64,000 nt of DNA from contig NZ_JAQSCU010000008.1 in assembly GCF_029945535.1 (NCBI RefSeq), forward strand, positions 95,528 through 159,527. Reading direction: 5' to 3'. Both the position numbers and the translations under genes were made by a program. Origin of the DNA: Methylotenera sp. (GTDB taxonomy: Bacteria > Pseudomonadota > Gammaproteobacteria > Burkholderiales > Methylophilaceae). Each line of letters opens with the position of its first letter. The stretch's first letter is position 1. The notes under the pieces were generated by a model. That model was not told the origin of the DNA. It saw only the letters and a list, made by a program, of their open reading frames with translations, and searched no databases. Below are positions 48,082 to 57,583 of the stretch, one piece after another.

Positions 48082-48693
48082 TTATCCTGCCCAAGAGTAT
48101 CTTAATAAGCGAGTAATGTCTTTACGTACATCCGCCAAAGGAAAACTAGCTGGATAACTCATCATAAAATAACCGAGCGAATCCACTAAATAGATTCGAT
48201 TAGTGCTCATTGGATTTTCTGCTTTAACTTGAAACTCCTGAGCAAGACTCGACACCTTAGCTTCCGGTTTATTGATGATAATTAAGTCAGGGTAATCATG
48301 TTTAATTTTCGCAACATCCTGTGTGTTGGTAATTAATACGCGTTGCGCACGCTCAATGTCTTTGTAAAGTGACACGTGTAGTTGACGTAAATCATGTAGA
48401 TTATCCAGGCAAGCTTGTTTACATTCTGCTGCCACATAAACAATACTCCATTTGGTTTTCCAAAACTGATCTGACAATAATAAGCCTTGTTCATCAGTAA
48501 GCTCTTTTGGGTTGTTTAATAGGCGCGGCGGATTAACTAACTCACCCAAGCTATTGCCATTTGGTTTCCAGTTAAATTGATACATCAATATCACCACGAT
48601 GACAGGCACTACAAAAAATACCACCATCAACATAAAAACCTTGCGGCCTTTACTCTGCATTTCTAATTCAGTTAATTGCTTTTCGTTTTGCAT
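48082..48693 (-). CDS. SCO-like membrane-anchored cytochrome oxidase assembly protein
   Basis: 203 residues from ATG 48693 (TTG 48738 possible). One N-terminal span (about residues 20-38) and a thioredoxin-like periplasmic domain. AECKQAC gives the CxxxC pair found in SCO proteins, but the rest is diverged. Located between SURF1 and ctaA, it probably helps metal insertion or thiol reduction during CuA assembly. It differs from the SCO protein in the nirK operon, so copper delivery to the two enzymes may be separate. Confidence 0.78.
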   Translation of the reverse strand: MQNEKQLTELEMQSKGRKVFMLMVVFFVVPVIVVILMYQFNWKPNGNSLGELVNPPRLLNNPKELTDEQGLLLSDQFWKTKWSIVYVAAECKQACLDNLHDLRQLHVSLYKDIERAQRVLITNTQDVAKIKHDYPDLIIINKPEAKVSSLAQEFQVKAENPMSTNRIYLVDSLGYFMMSYPASFPLADVRKDITRLLRYSWAG

Positions 48694-48757
48694 GTATCGC
48701 TCTACTAATAAAAATTGATGATGAAGGCATTGACTCAATATCTAGGGGTTAAATTAA

Positions 48758-49561
48758 TTACAATTTATCAGAACTATTTTCTGGTCTAATTTTAGTCGTA
48801 CTCGTATAAATAAATATTAACAACGCTGTAAATGCGAAGCCGAACCATTGATAGGCATAGCCTAGATTGCTAGTAATTCGCTCTGCTGGAATCTGCCAAT
48901 TTCGTACAAAACCACCAGCATGACTGTCTTGATCTAACTTTATTGCCAATTCTGAAACAACAAATGGCACGCTGCGCTTATACTTTTCCATACTCATATT
49001 CTGCCAAACTTGCTGCCAAGGTTGATTGCCAGATTGAGCGCTGGCTATGGATTGGTTATCAGAACTCTCTAAAGTAAAAATCTTTTTACTAGGCACCCAT
49101 ACCTGACCTGTTAGCGTTTGCTTGCCTGTAGGTGTATTAAATATTGGTAGCTCCGTATGAGTATCTTTACCTAATATCCAACCACGATTGACCAACAAAT
49201 ACTCATTAGTATTATCAATTTTTAGTGGCGTTATCACATGATAACCCACCCTGTCACCCTCAACTTGATTGTCTAACAAAAACTGATATTTTGTTTCATA
49301 CACACCTTGTACAATTACTTTCTTGTACTTCCAATCATCAATATTGATGGCTTTACTATCCGTTAGCTCTAATGGAAACTTTAGAGCTTTATCTACTTTT
49401 GCTTGATCATACGCCTCGTGAATAGCCTGCTTTTGTTGCGCTTTGTTGTATTGCCATAAACCAAGCTTAATAAACAATGGAATGCATATCAAAGTAACAA
49501 CTATGCCAACTAAAGTTGGCTGAAAAACATAGCGATGCATTCTAAATTGCAATTGTTTCAT
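48758..49561 (-). CDS. SURF1-family cytochrome oxidase assembly protein
   Basis: 267 residues with membrane spans near both ends (about 16-34 and 232-252), the SURF1 topology. Motifs: LGLWQYNKAQQKQAI, GYHVITPLK, LLVNRGWI and the C-terminal NLGYAYQWFGFA. SURF1 binds heme A and helps insert it into CoxA. It is first in the operon with the SCO-like gene, ctaA and ctaB, divergent from the small gene at 49605. Confidence 0.92.
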   Translation of the reverse strand: MKQLQFRMHRYVFQPTLVGIVVTLICIPLFIKLGLWQYNKAQQKQAIHEAYDQAKVDKALKFPLELTDSKAINIDDWKYKKVIVQGVYETKYQFLLDNQVEGDRVGYHVITPLKIDNTNEYLLVNRGWILGKDTHTELPIFNTPTGKQTLTGQVWVPSKKIFTLESSDNQSIASAQSGNQPWQQVWQNMSMEKYKRSVPFVVSELAIKLDQDSHAGGFVRNWQIPAERITSNLGYAYQWFGFAFTALLIFIYTSTTKIRPENSSDKL

Positions 49562-49604
49562 TAGAGTCTCATAATGACTATTTAAAGCTTAATTGGACAA
49601 AGTT

Positions 49605-49805
49605 ATGTTAATAAAGATCATTGTTGTATTAACTTTAATTGTTATTGTTGGCAGTTTATTTTCTGCACTATTCTTTTTATCTAAGGACAAAACCGGTGGT
49701 GATAGAACCGTTAAAGCGTTGACTGTTCGGATTGGACTGTCTATTCTATTATTTATTCTTTTATTAATTGCAGGCAAATTTGGCTTGATTGGCCATCCAC
49801 TTTAA
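49605..49805 (+). CDS. Small twin-transmembrane protein (DUF2909-like)
   Basis: 66 residues from ATG 49605, with GGA upstream. Two membrane helices separated by a short polar loop (DKTGGDRTVKALTVRIGLS). This matches the DUF2909 group of tiny proteins typically encoded next to cytochrome oxidase assembly genes. The function is unknown. It faces the cox operon and shares the bidirectional terminator at 49838-49869. Confidence 0.82.
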   Translation: MLIKIIVVLTLIVIVGSLFSALFFLSKDKTGGDRTVKALTVRIGLSILLFILLLIAGKFGLIGHPL

Positions 49806-49837
49806 ATCAACATTATTTGTAATTAATAAAACAAAAT

Positions 49838-49869
49838 AAAAAGGGCGATGCTGCTGCATCGCCCTTTTT
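49838..49869. terminator. Bidirectional terminator after coxC and the small membrane gene
   Basis: AAAAAGGGCGATGC-TGCT-GCATCGCCCTTTTT: perfect 14-base arms, G/C-rich core and A/T flanks, between convergent genes. It ends the cox operon on the minus strand and the small gene on the plus strand. Confidence 0.95.
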
Positions 49870-49880
49870 ATTTAGATGAT

Positions 49881-50789
49881 TTATAGCCAGTATACGAAAA
49901 TAAACAAGCCTAACCATACTACATCTACAAAGTGCCAATACCAAGCAACACCTTCAAAACCAAAGTGATGCTCTGGTGTGAAGTGACCCTTCATGCAGCG
50001 AATCAAAATAACAATCAACATGATAGTACCAAGCATCACATGGAAGCCATGAAATCCAGTTAGCATAAAGAAACTCGCGCCGTAAGCGCCTGAACCAAGT
50101 GTTAATCCCATCTCTGTATAAGCTTCGTGATACTCCATTGCTTGGCAGCACAAGAAAGCAATACCAAGAGCTACAGTAAGTGCCATACCGATAATTAACT
50201 GCTTACGATTGTTCTTAATTAAACCCCAATGCGCCCAAGTAATTGTTGCACCCGATGTTAGCAAAAGTGCAGTATTAATAGCGGGTAAGCCCCAAGCTGC
50301 CATCGGCTTAAAGTTTGCAGGTGGTTTATACTCTGCACCTAGAACACTACCACCGGGACCAATTGAAGGCCAAGAAGCTAAGAAGTCCTTATATGGGGTG
50401 ATATCAAGGTCGTAACCAGCTAAATCTGGAATTGAAATAACGCGCATATAAAACAATGCGCCAAAGAACGCGGCAAAGAATGCAACTTCAGAGCAAATAA
50501 ATACTATCATACCAATACGAAATGACTTATCTTCCCAGCCCTTAAACTTACCAGTTACATTTTCAGTAATAACCGAACCCATCCACTTAAACACCATAGC
50601 CAGAATAAGTAGTGCACCTAATATCATCATCCATTTACCAGGTGCTTGCAAATATGCTAACTCTTTACTTCTATCGGTTGCTACGCTAAAAATAAAGCCT
50701 GATGCTAACGATAGTAAGCCTACAGATATGATAGACGGGTAAACGCTACCGTGAGGTACATAATATTGATTGTTAGAATGTGTCGCCAT
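49881..50789 (-). CDS. coxC: Cytochrome c oxidase subunit III
   Basis: 302 residues from ATG 50789, with AGGAG seven bases upstream; the open frame to 50849 is not used. Seven membrane spans; SEVAFFAAFFGALF, QAMEYHEAY, GFHGFHVMLGTIML and AWYWHFVDVVWLGLFIFVYW are standard subunit III segments. It stabilises the oxidase and its proton uptake path. It is the last structural gene of the operon, after ctaG. Confidence 0.96.
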   Translation of the reverse strand: MATHSNNQYYVPHGSVYPSIISVGLLSLASGFIFSVATDRSKELAYLQAPGKWMMILGALLILAMVFKWMGSVITENVTGKFKGWEDKSFRIGMIVFICSEVAFFAAFFGALFYMRVISIPDLAGYDLDITPYKDFLASWPSIGPGGSVLGAEYKPPANFKPMAAWGLPAINTALLLTSGATITWAHWGLIKNNRKQLIIGMALTVALGIAFLCCQAMEYHEAYTEMGLTLGSGAYGASFFMLTGFHGFHVMLGTIMLIVILIRCMKGHFTPEHHFGFEGVAWYWHFVDVVWLGLFIFVYWL

Positions 50790-50886
50790 GCAATAACTCC
50801 TGTGCATTTTTATAAATATTTTAAATTCACAATGGCTTATAGCCGCCATTTCCTCGCCTGAAACTACTTACATTTAATTACTAAAT

Positions 50887-51474
50887 CTATTTACTCTGAC
50901 TCACTGCTGGAAAGAATGAATATGACAATGTCATATCAGATACATCTTTTGGCAATTCAGGGCTTACAAAAAACCTTAAAGGCATTTCTTTTTCTTCGCC
51001 CGGTTTGAGCGATTGCCTCACAAAACAAAAGCACTCAATTTTTTTAAGATTAGCTGCTGCAATACCTGGCGTAATACTTGGCACTGCTTGACCAACCACT
51101 ACTTCATTCGTGATATTTTTTGCTACAAATAACACGGTTTCTATCTGTCCGGGATGCAGCCTAATGCTAGTCTGCTTAGGATAGAAATTCCAACCTAAAC
51201 CTGGCATCACACTTGAAGTAAACTGAACAGTTACCCATCTAGAATTATCAACTTTAGCCTTAGCAGCTAATGCAGCAGAGTTTTGTGTTTTGCCATTTAA
51301 GCCTGTAAGACTGCATAAAACGTCATACAAAGGCACTAAAGCAAATGCAAATAATAAAGACCCAACAACCAACCACAATAACTTACGCACTAATTTTTTG
51401 TTTTTTAAATCCAGCTGCTCTTTAGCCGTTAAGTTTTCAGGCGCTTTTACTTTTGGTTCTTCGTTTAATGCCAT
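50887..51474 (-). CDS. ctaG: Cytochrome c oxidase assembly protein CtaG/Cox11
   Basis: 195 residues from ATG 51474. One membrane span (about residues 33-52), then a periplasmic immunoglobulin-like domain with the Cox11 copper motif ECFCF and KNITNEVVVGQAVPSITPG. It delivers copper to CuB of subunit I. The start overlaps the small assembly gene at 51465-51575 by 10 bp. Confidence 0.95.
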   Translation of the reverse strand: MALNEEPKVKAPENLTAKEQLDLKNKKLVRKLLWLVVGSLLFAFALVPLYDVLCSLTGLNGKTQNSAALAAKAKVDNSRWVTVQFTSSVMPGLGWNFYPKQTSIRLHPGQIETVLFVAKNITNEVVVGQAVPSITPGIAAANLKKIECFCFVRQSLKPGEEKEMPLRFFVSPELPKDVSDMTLSYSFFPAVSQSK

Positions 51475-51575
51475 ATTGAAAACATAGACACCACATACCA
51501 AATCAAAGCAATGCCCCCTAAAACTAATGCGATCTTTTTATTGCTACGTTTAGTTTTTGCTTCTTGGTCGTTCAT
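51465..51575 (-). CDS. Cytochrome oxidase small assembly protein (36 residues)
   Basis: An ATG at 51575 opens a 36-codon frame ending TAA at 51465. It encodes a basic N-terminus (NDQEAKTKRSNKK) followed by one membrane span (IALVLGGIALIWYVVSMFS). Very short proteins of this layout are found immediately before ctaG in many betaproteobacteria and are called cytochrome oxidase small assembly proteins. The overlap with ctaG supports translational coupling. Its function is not known in detail. Confidence 0.82.
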   Translation of the reverse strand: MNDQEAKTKRSNKKIALVLGGIALIWYVVSMFSIWH

Positions 51576-51605
51576 ATTTACCCGAATCATATTCCTGTTA
51601 CTAAA

Positions 51606-51636
51606 CAGCTAGGTTCAATTTCAATGAACCTAGCTG
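51606..51636. terminator. Hairpin between coxA and the ctaG group
   Basis: CAGCTAGGTTCA and its exact complement around a 7-base loop, 12-base perfect arms, 6 bp after the coxA stop. No U tract follows on the minus strand, so it is more likely an mRNA-stabilising or partially attenuating hairpin than a full terminator. Confidence 0.7.
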
Positions 51637-51642
51637 CTATAT

Positions 51643-53235
51643 TTATTTAATTACTGGTTGCTCAGTAAAGCTGTGATATGGAGGAGGTGAAGGTAACGTC
51701 CACTCCAAACCTTGCGCGCCTTCCCAAACTTTATCAGTCGCTTTTTTACCGCCTCTTGCACAACTTACAATATTGTAAACAAATAGCAACTGTGACAGAC
51801 CTAGTGTAAATGCGGCAATTGATGAAATCATATTGAATTCAGCAAACTGCAATGCATAGTCTGGAATTCGGCGAGGCATACCTGCTAAACCTAAGAAGAA
51901 CTGAGGAATAAAGGTCATGTTGAATGAAATTGCAGTGAGCCAGAAATGTAGTTTACCTAATTTCTCACTGTACATATGACCAGTCATTTTTGGTAACCAG
52001 TAATAAGTACCAGCCATAATCCCCATAATGCCACCAGCAAAAAGCGTGTAATGGAAGTGAGCTACCACGAAATAACTATTATGATATTGCGCATCAGCTG
52101 CTACATCGGCCAACACCAAACCAGTTAACCCACCAATACCAAATAAAATAATCCAACCCACTGCAAATAACATTGGTGTCTCAAAGCTCATTGAGCCTCT
52201 CCACATTGTTTTTATCCAGCAGAAGAACAATACAGCTAATGGAAGTGAAATTGCCATCGTGCTATACATAAAGTAAAGTAAAGCAGGTACAGGCATACCA
52301 GCAGTAAAGAAGTGATGCGCCCAAACAACCACAGCTAAAGCACCGATACCCCATAGTGAATATACTTGAGCCTTGTAGCCGTACATAGGTTTACGTGAGA
52401 ATGTTTCTAGAATTTGTGGAATGAAACCCCATACTGGTAATAACAAAATATACACTTCAGGGTGACCAAAGAACCAGAATAAATGTTGGAACATGATTGG
52501 ATCACCACCACCAGCGGCATCAAAGAAATGCGTACCAAAGTGACGATCAGTCAGTAGCATAGTCACAGCACCAGCTAAAACAGGAATAGTCGCAATCAAC
52601 AAGAAAGCAGTAATCAACCAACCCCATACAAACATTGGCATTTTCATTAATGTCATGCCAGGAGCGCGCATATTAAATACAGTCACAATCACATTGATTG
52701 AGCCAAGTACTGAAGAAATACCTAACAAGTGAACTGCAAAAATCGCGAAGTCAACGCCAATGCCACCCTGCACAGATAGCGGTGGATAGAATGTCCAACC
52801 CGTTGCTAAAGCACCATCACCGATACCAAATAATGCAAGTGTGAATGGTAAGGTTAAAAGAATTGCTGAAGGAGGAAGCAACCAGAAGCCCCAGTTATTC
52901 AAACGCGGCAAAGCCATATCAGGCGCGCCGATTTGTAGTGGAATCATCCAGTTAGCAAAGCCCGTCGCTGCTGGCATTAATGCCGCAAAAATCATAATCA
53001 ATGCATGTACACCAATTAACTGATTAAAAAACTCTGGATTCATCAATTGCAAACCCGGCTTGAATAGCTCTGCGCGAATACCTAAAATCATCGCACCGCC
53101 AACAAAGAACATGATCAGTGAAAACGTTAAGTACATCGTCCCGATGTCCTTATGATTCGTGGTGGTTAGCCAGCGCATAATCCCTGTCGGATGTTCAGCA
53201 TGATCATCATGATGTGCTACCGTTGTTGTACTCAT
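51643..53235 (-). CDS. coxA: Cytochrome c oxidase subunit I (aa3 type)
   Basis: 530 residues, twelve membrane spans. Active-site motifs: FFGHPEVYI (CuB His and the His-Tyr cross-link), AHHFFTAGM (two CuB His), HFHYTLFAGG (heme a3 and a ligands), and APDMALPRLNN with the D-channel Asp of A-type oxidases. It reduces oxygen to water in the inner membrane. AGGAG lies seven bases before the ATG. It follows coxB in the usual order. Confidence 0.98.
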   Translation of the reverse strand: MSTTTVAHHDDHAEHPTGIMRWLTTTNHKDIGTMYLTFSLIMFFVGGAMILGIRAELFKPGLQLMNPEFFNQLIGVHALIMIFAALMPAATGFANWMIPLQIGAPDMALPRLNNWGFWLLPPSAILLTLPFTLALFGIGDGALATGWTFYPPLSVQGGIGVDFAIFAVHLLGISSVLGSINVIVTVFNMRAPGMTLMKMPMFVWGWLITAFLLIATIPVLAGAVTMLLTDRHFGTHFFDAAGGGDPIMFQHLFWFFGHPEVYILLLPVWGFIPQILETFSRKPMYGYKAQVYSLWGIGALAVVVWAHHFFTAGMPVPALLYFMYSTMAISLPLAVLFFCWIKTMWRGSMSFETPMLFAVGWIILFGIGGLTGLVLADVAADAQYHNSYFVVAHFHYTLFAGGIMGIMAGTYYWLPKMTGHMYSEKLGKLHFWLTAISFNMTFIPQFFLGLAGMPRRIPDYALQFAEFNMISSIAAFTLGLSQLLFVYNIVSCARGGKKATDKVWEGAQGLEWTLPSPPPYHSFTEQPVIK

Positions 53236-53300
53236 TGCTTTCTCCTAATACTCAAACTAAATAACTAATAGTTAATGCTTAAAATTTAATTGCCAATTTA

Positions 53301-54473
53301 CTACTGGCGAGCCGTTTTTACTTGTGAAGGCTGCAATACATCGCCGACACTGTTACCCAATGCATTACGTTCGTATGTGATGACTGCGGCGATTTCGGTA
53401 TCGTTCAACAATGCCTTCCATGATGGCATCACATTTTTACCATTTAAAACACGGTCCAAATGGCTATCTTTTAAATATTTTCCATCAGCACCAAAAATTG
53501 GACCATTAGCTACTTTACTACCTGTTAAAGCCGGAAATGCTGGAGGAAGACCAGCACCACTCACTTGGTGACAAACAGCACAGTTTTTCTCATAAACACC
53601 TTTACCAGTTGCAACCAAGTCTTCTTTTGTCCACTCTTTATCAGCACCTGCAGAAGCTTTAGCCAATTCATCTTTTTTAGATGCAACCCAAGCTTTGTAC
53701 TCTTCTGCCGGCATCGCATCCACTACGATAGGCATGTAACCATGACCTTTACCGCAGAGTTCTTTACATTGACCGCGATAAGTACCTTCTTTTTCAACTT
53801 GAACCCAAGTTTCACGAAGAAAACCAGGTACAGCAACGCGTGAAGAGCCAAATTGCGGAACCCACCAGTTGTGCAATACATCTGTAGATGTCATCAAAAT
53901 ACGTACTTTTTTACCTACGGGCAAAACTAAACGATTATCCACTTCGAGTAAGTAATGCTCATCTTTCTTGCCATCAAAGCCTTTATCTGTCTGCTCTTTT
54001 GGTGTCGACAAATTACTTACAAACTTAACCCCTTTAGCATCACCATCCAAATACTCATACTGCCAGCGCCATTGTGAACCAGTTATCTTGATGACCATAT
54101 CTGCTTTTTCACGAGTATTCTCCATCATAATCACACTGTGATAAGCAGGAATACCCATAATAACAAAGTCAATCACTAGCAGAATTACAAATGGAATCAG
54201 CGTCCAAAAAATCTCGACTGCTGTAGAGGGCGCTTTATCAGCAACGGCTTTAAAGCCCTTACTTTTGCGATGCGCAAAAATAGAATAGATCATTATAGCT
54301 AATACAGAAACAAAAATAGCCATAGAAATCAGCATGAACTTGTTATGCACATGCAAAGTATCTAATGCCATAGGGGTAGCTGGTGTAGGGAAATTCCATG
54401 CATAATCAGCAAAAGCACTGAATGAAACCAGCATTGCTGAAACACCTAAACCAATTTTTCTAAATACCTGCAT
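53301..54473 (-). CDS. coxB: Cytochrome c oxidase subunit II with fused cytochrome c domain
   Basis: 390 residues. Signal peptide, two membrane spans (about 40-62 and 85-105), a CuA cupredoxin domain with CKELCGKGHGYM, then a C-terminal cytochrome c domain with CAVCH and a distal VMPSW carrying the axial Met. This is a caa3-type subunit II: the fused domain receives electrons directly. A standard RBS (GGAG) precedes the ATG at 54473. First structural gene after the DUF2244 gene. Confidence 0.97.
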   Translation of the reverse strand: MQVFRKIGLGVSAMLVSFSAFADYAWNFPTPATPMALDTLHVHNKFMLISMAIFVSVLAIMIYSIFAHRKSKGFKAVADKAPSTAVEIFWTLIPFVILLVIDFVIMGIPAYHSVIMMENTREKADMVIKITGSQWRWQYEYLDGDAKGVKFVSNLSTPKEQTDKGFDGKKDEHYLLEVDNRLVLPVGKKVRILMTSTDVLHNWWVPQFGSSRVAVPGFLRETWVQVEKEGTYRGQCKELCGKGHGYMPIVVDAMPAEEYKAWVASKKDELAKASAGADKEWTKEDLVATGKGVYEKNCAVCHQVSGAGLPPAFPALTGSKVANGPIFGADGKYLKDSHLDRVLNGKNVMPSWKALLNDTEIAAVITYERNALGNSVGDVLQPSQVKTARQ

Positions 54474-54493
54474 AAAACATGCTCCAAAACTAA

Positions 54494-54973
54494 TTAATCA
54501 ATATTTTTTAATTTTTGTTTGAGCTCACGCGCAAGTAAAGCACGTTGCTCATCATTCATATAGTGTTTACCAAACTCAATTTCTTTTCCGTGCGAACGAA
54601 TAAAAAGTCCGTTCCTACCAATTACGCCACCAACACTTGCTACTTCACGCAAACTAACTTGCGCCCAATGTCTCTGAAAAACTGTTGTAGTAACTTCTTT
54701 ATAATCTCTTTTTTCTACAACAACACTGTCATTTCCTATGGTAATGCTTTCAAAATCACTTGAATGCAAATAGATGTAATGAAAAGCATAAGCAAATGCT
54801 AATATTTCCAAGCCAGCAAAAGGCAATACCAACCAAGCACCTATGCGAGCAAAACTGATCCCTACCACTAATACTATTCCTGCCAATGCCAAAAGAAGCC
54901 TGACTCCAGCTTTAGGCGTAAGTGAGTTATTGTGTCTAGCAATGATTTTGTAACCTAAATCAGTTATCACCAC
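54494..54973 (-). CDS. DUF2244 membrane protein at the head of the cox operon
   Basis: 159 residues from GTG 54973, with AAGGGCGG just upstream. Two closely spaced membrane spans (about residues 24-42 and 48-70) and a basic cytoplasmic domain. It matches DUF2244 proteins, often encoded beside cytochrome oxidase genes in proteobacteria. The function is unknown; its position before coxB suggests an assembly role. Confidence 0.8.
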   Translation of the reverse strand: MVITDLGYKIIARHNNSLTPKAGVRLLLALAGIVLVVGISFARIGAWLVLPFAGLEILAFAYAFHYIYLHSSDFESITIGNDSVVVEKRDYKEVTTTVFQRHWAQVSLREVASVGGVIGRNGLFIRSHGKEIEFGKHYMNDEQRALLARELKQKLKNID

Positions 54974-55280
54974 AGACCGCCCTTCACTCAGAAAACTTAT
55001 TTAGTTAAATTTTCTTACACTTCTTTGACATGCGACAATTTGACGCATGTTAAAAGTATCACAAAAAGCAGTTAGGCTCAAGCGAAAAGTTACACTTATG
55101 TAACAATTTGGCAATACTAATACAACATAAATGTGGTGATTAAGCTGCCTGAATTCGGGACACCAAGGGCAGCATCCGAGCATTACTCTAGGTTTTAAAT
55201 TTAAAAATTCAGGAGGTTGGCTTAAATTTTCATAAAAGTAGGCAAAAAAATGACCTGCAAAAATGCAAGTCATTGTTTTT
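54974..55280. other. Cox operon promoter region
   Basis: About 300 bp between the DUF2244 gene and the tRNA. On the minus strand TTGAGC (55076-55081), 17 bases, TACTTT (55053-55058) is a possible promoter. A dyad ACATGCG-N9-CGCATGT (55028-55050) overlaps the predicted start, and GTTACA-N4-TGTAAC (55089-55104) lies just upstream of the -35. A 90-codon frame here is not credible. Confidence 0.6.
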
Positions 55281-55367
55281 TGGTGCCCGGGGCCGGAATC
55301 GAACCGGCACGCTGTTGCCAGCGCGGGATTTTGAGTCCCGTGCGTCTACCAATTCCGCCACCCGGGC
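55281..55367 (-). tRNA. tRNA-Leu (anticodon CAA)
   Basis: 87 nt on the minus strand including an encoded CCA end. Acceptor arms GCCCGGG and CCCGGGC pair perfectly; the anticodon stem CGGGA/TCCCG encloses the loop CTCAAAA, so the anticodon is CAA (plus-strand bases 55331-55333), reading UUG. The long variable arm (CGCTGGCAACAGCG) and the T-loop GTTCGATTC are as expected for tRNA-Leu. It stands between the cox operon and queA. Confidence 0.96.
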
Positions 55368-55429
55368 ATTTGGGAATATACATTACTGTATAATTGCAAC
55401 GGTCGCCATTATAGCAAGCTATAGCATTT

Positions 55430-56482
55430 ATGAGAACAGAAGATTTCAATTTTTATTTACCTGACGCATTAATTGCGCAGCACCCCACCGCTGAGAGAAC
55501 GGCCAGCCGTATGTTGCACCTGAATAGCAGCAAAGGTGAGGTAACCGATAAGATGTTTATCAACCTACCAGAACACCTGCAAGCCGGTGATTTATTAGTG
55601 TTTAATGACACGCGCGTCATCAAAGCTCGCTTATTTGGCGTGAAACATACAGGCGGCAATGTCGAAGTAATGATAGAGCGTGTTATTAATCAACATACCG
55701 CATATGCACAAATTAGGGCATCTCGTGCGCCTAAAGTTGGCTCTCGCTTAACTTTATCAAACGCTTTTGATGTTGAAGTGACTGCACGACACGACGATTT
55801 ATTTGAACTTCGTTTTTTAAGTGAAAGCTCTGTATTAGATTTACTGGAACAACATGGTGCATTGCCTTTGCCTCCTTATATAACGCACACCGCGACTAGT
55901 GACGATGAAGAACGTTATCAAACGGTATTCAGTAAACATCTAGGTGCGGTGGCTGCGCCTACCGCTGGCTTGCATTTTAACGACGCCATGTTAGACACTC
56001 TGAAACAAAAAGGTATCAACATTGCCTACGTGACATTGCACGTTGGTGCAGGTACTTTTCAGCCAGTACGAGTAGATAATATTAATGAGCATAAAATGCA
56101 TAGTGAGCTTTACAGCATTTCACAAACGACTGTTGACATGATTCATGCCACCAAAAACAATGGCGCAAAAGTAACAGCAATCGGCACCACTGCGCTACGT
56201 GCTTTAGAGAGTGCCGCGAGAGTTACTGAGTCTAATAATAAAGGTTATTTGCAAGCGGGTAATGGTGATACCGATATATTCATTACACCAGGTTATCAAT
56301 TTAAAGTAGTGGATCGACTATTTACCAACTTTCATTTACCTAAAAGTACCCTGCTCATGTTAGTGTCTGCGTTTGCTGGGATGGATAATATTAAAAAAGC
56401 TTATGAGCACGCCATCAATGAGCATTACCGCTTTTTTAGTTATGGTGATGCCATGCTGATTGAGAAGCACCCCGCAGCATAA
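55430..56482 (+). CDS. queA: tRNA preQ1(34) S-adenosylmethionine ribosyltransferase-isomerase
   Basis: 350 residues. Typical QueA segments: [58 protein letters not shown] [12 protein letters not shown] and [17 protein letters not shown]. It transfers the ribosyl part of SAM to preQ1 in tRNA, making epoxyqueuosine. The start at 55430 agrees with known N-termini. It lies about 60 bp after the divergent tRNA gene. Confidence 0.96.
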   Translation: MRTEDFNFYLPDALIAQHPTAERTASRMLHLNSSKGEVTDKMFINLPEHLQAGDLLVFNDTRVIKARLFGVKHTGGNVEVMIERVINQHTAYAQIRASRAPKVGSRLTLSNAFDVEVTARHDDLFELRFLSESSVLDLLEQHGALPLPPYITHTATSDDEERYQTVFSKHLGAVAAPTAGLHFNDAMLDTLKQKGINIAYVTLHVGAGTFQPVRVDNINEHKMHSELYSISQTTVDMIHATKNNGAKVTAIGTTALRALESAARVTESNNKGYLQAGNGDTDIFITPGYQFKVVDRLFTNFHLPKSTLLMLVSAFAGMDNIKKAYEHAINEHYRFFSYGDAMLIEKHPAA

Positions 56483-56575
56483 ATTGAATTGAACGATTGA
56501 GAACAACAGACTGACTAAACTCAGTCTCGGCTTAAACCTAACGTTATAAATTAAGTTTTGAAAGAAAGAATAATA

Positions 56576-57451
56576 ATGCGTATTTCTACAGTGATAGTTT
56601 CAATGGCATTCGCTACCGCGCTGCAAACCTCTCAAGCAGCGATTTTTCCTGAAGCGCAAGTTGGCATTAAAATCCCATTGACACAAAAACCAAGTACACG
56701 CCCAATGACGGTAGCTTATATCCCTAACTTGAAACGTTACTATATTGCTGATGGTGGATTAGCGCCTATGGGTAGCGAAACAGAAGCGCCTATTTCTAAA
56801 TCTCAAATTCATGCCTATGATGATGCAGGTAAATATATCAATTCTGCAAAACCCGGCTATGACAACCGCTCAATTTATTACAACTCAAACTCCAATAAGC
56901 TGGAAACCATTACTTACAATATTTCAAGCTTTGGTGGCTTCTCGCCGAACACAGGCATATTTTCAATTGACCTGACTGAAACAGGCGAAGTAAAAGACAC
57001 CTCTTCCGATGTATTTGGCTTTAACCCCGCTTTTGGTGACGCGAATACCATGCCTAGTTATAACGCAGAAAAGAACCTGTATTATGCAAAGCAAGGACGT
57101 AGCAATAAGGTTCTGATAGTAGACCTAAAAGCCAGAGAGCAAATCGGTGAAATTAATTTAGATTTAGTTAAAGCGGGCGTAGCATTTGATGATGTCAGCG
57201 ATTTCTTTGTAGCTTACACCGGCATAAAAGGTGAAGAGTTAGAGTTACTCGACATCGACCACAAAGCCGTTCTGGTATTTGATTTAACTGGCAAGTTCAT
57301 AGGTAAAAGCGAGTTACCTAAAGACTTAAAACTACGCTCACATAATCATCTAAATGGCGCTGGGTATGCTAATGACATGTTATTTGTTTACCATGAGTCT
57401 GAAGGTGAGTTTGGTACCTACTATGGTTTCAAAGTGCAAAAAGCCAACTAA
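56576..57451 (+). CDS. Secreted protein of unknown function, beta-propeller-like
   Basis: 291 residues from ATG 56576. A signal peptide ends near QTSQAA. The mature part consists of repeated beta-strand segments with aspartates and aromatic residues (TVAYIPNLKRYYIADGG, KLETITYNIS, YNAEKNLYYAKQG, KAVLVFDLTGKFIG), suggesting a beta-propeller or similar fold. I do not recognise the family. It is monocistronic, about 90 bp after queA, and ends with a clear terminator. Confidence 0.72.
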   Translation: MRISTVIVSMAFATALQTSQAAIFPEAQVGIKIPLTQKPSTRPMTVAYIPNLKRYYIADGGLAPMGSETEAPISKSQIHAYDDAGKYINSAKPGYDNRSIYYNSNSNKLETITYNISSFGGFSPNTGIFSIDLTETGEVKDTSSDVFGFNPAFGDANTMPSYNAEKNLYYAKQGRSNKVLIVDLKAREQIGEINLDLVKAGVAFDDVSDFFVAYTGIKGEELELLDIDHKAVLVFDLTGKFIGKSELPKDLKLRSHNHLNGAGYANDMLFVYHESEGEFGTYYGFKVQKAN

Positions 57452-57480
57452 CCATAAAGATTGACCTAACTCTTAAAAAC

Positions 57481-57509
57481 AAAAAACCGCCACTTAAGGC
57501 GGTTTTTTT
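57481..57509. terminator. Terminator after the secreted protein gene
   Basis: AAAAAACCGCC, a 6-base loop and GGCGGTTTTTTT form a strong stem with flanking A and T tracts, between convergent genes. It can act in both directions. Confidence 0.92.
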
Positions 57510-57583
57510 AATCTCACTTAACAGCTTAGATTAAGCTACTATTATCTTAATTTACAACTGAAGTAAGACTTATTTAGTTCTGA

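Noticed and set aside
55001..55273. 90-codon frame on the minus strand upstream of the cox operon
   Set aside because: It covers the cox promoter region, has no ribosome site or recognisable domain, and has an irregular composition with scattered cysteines.
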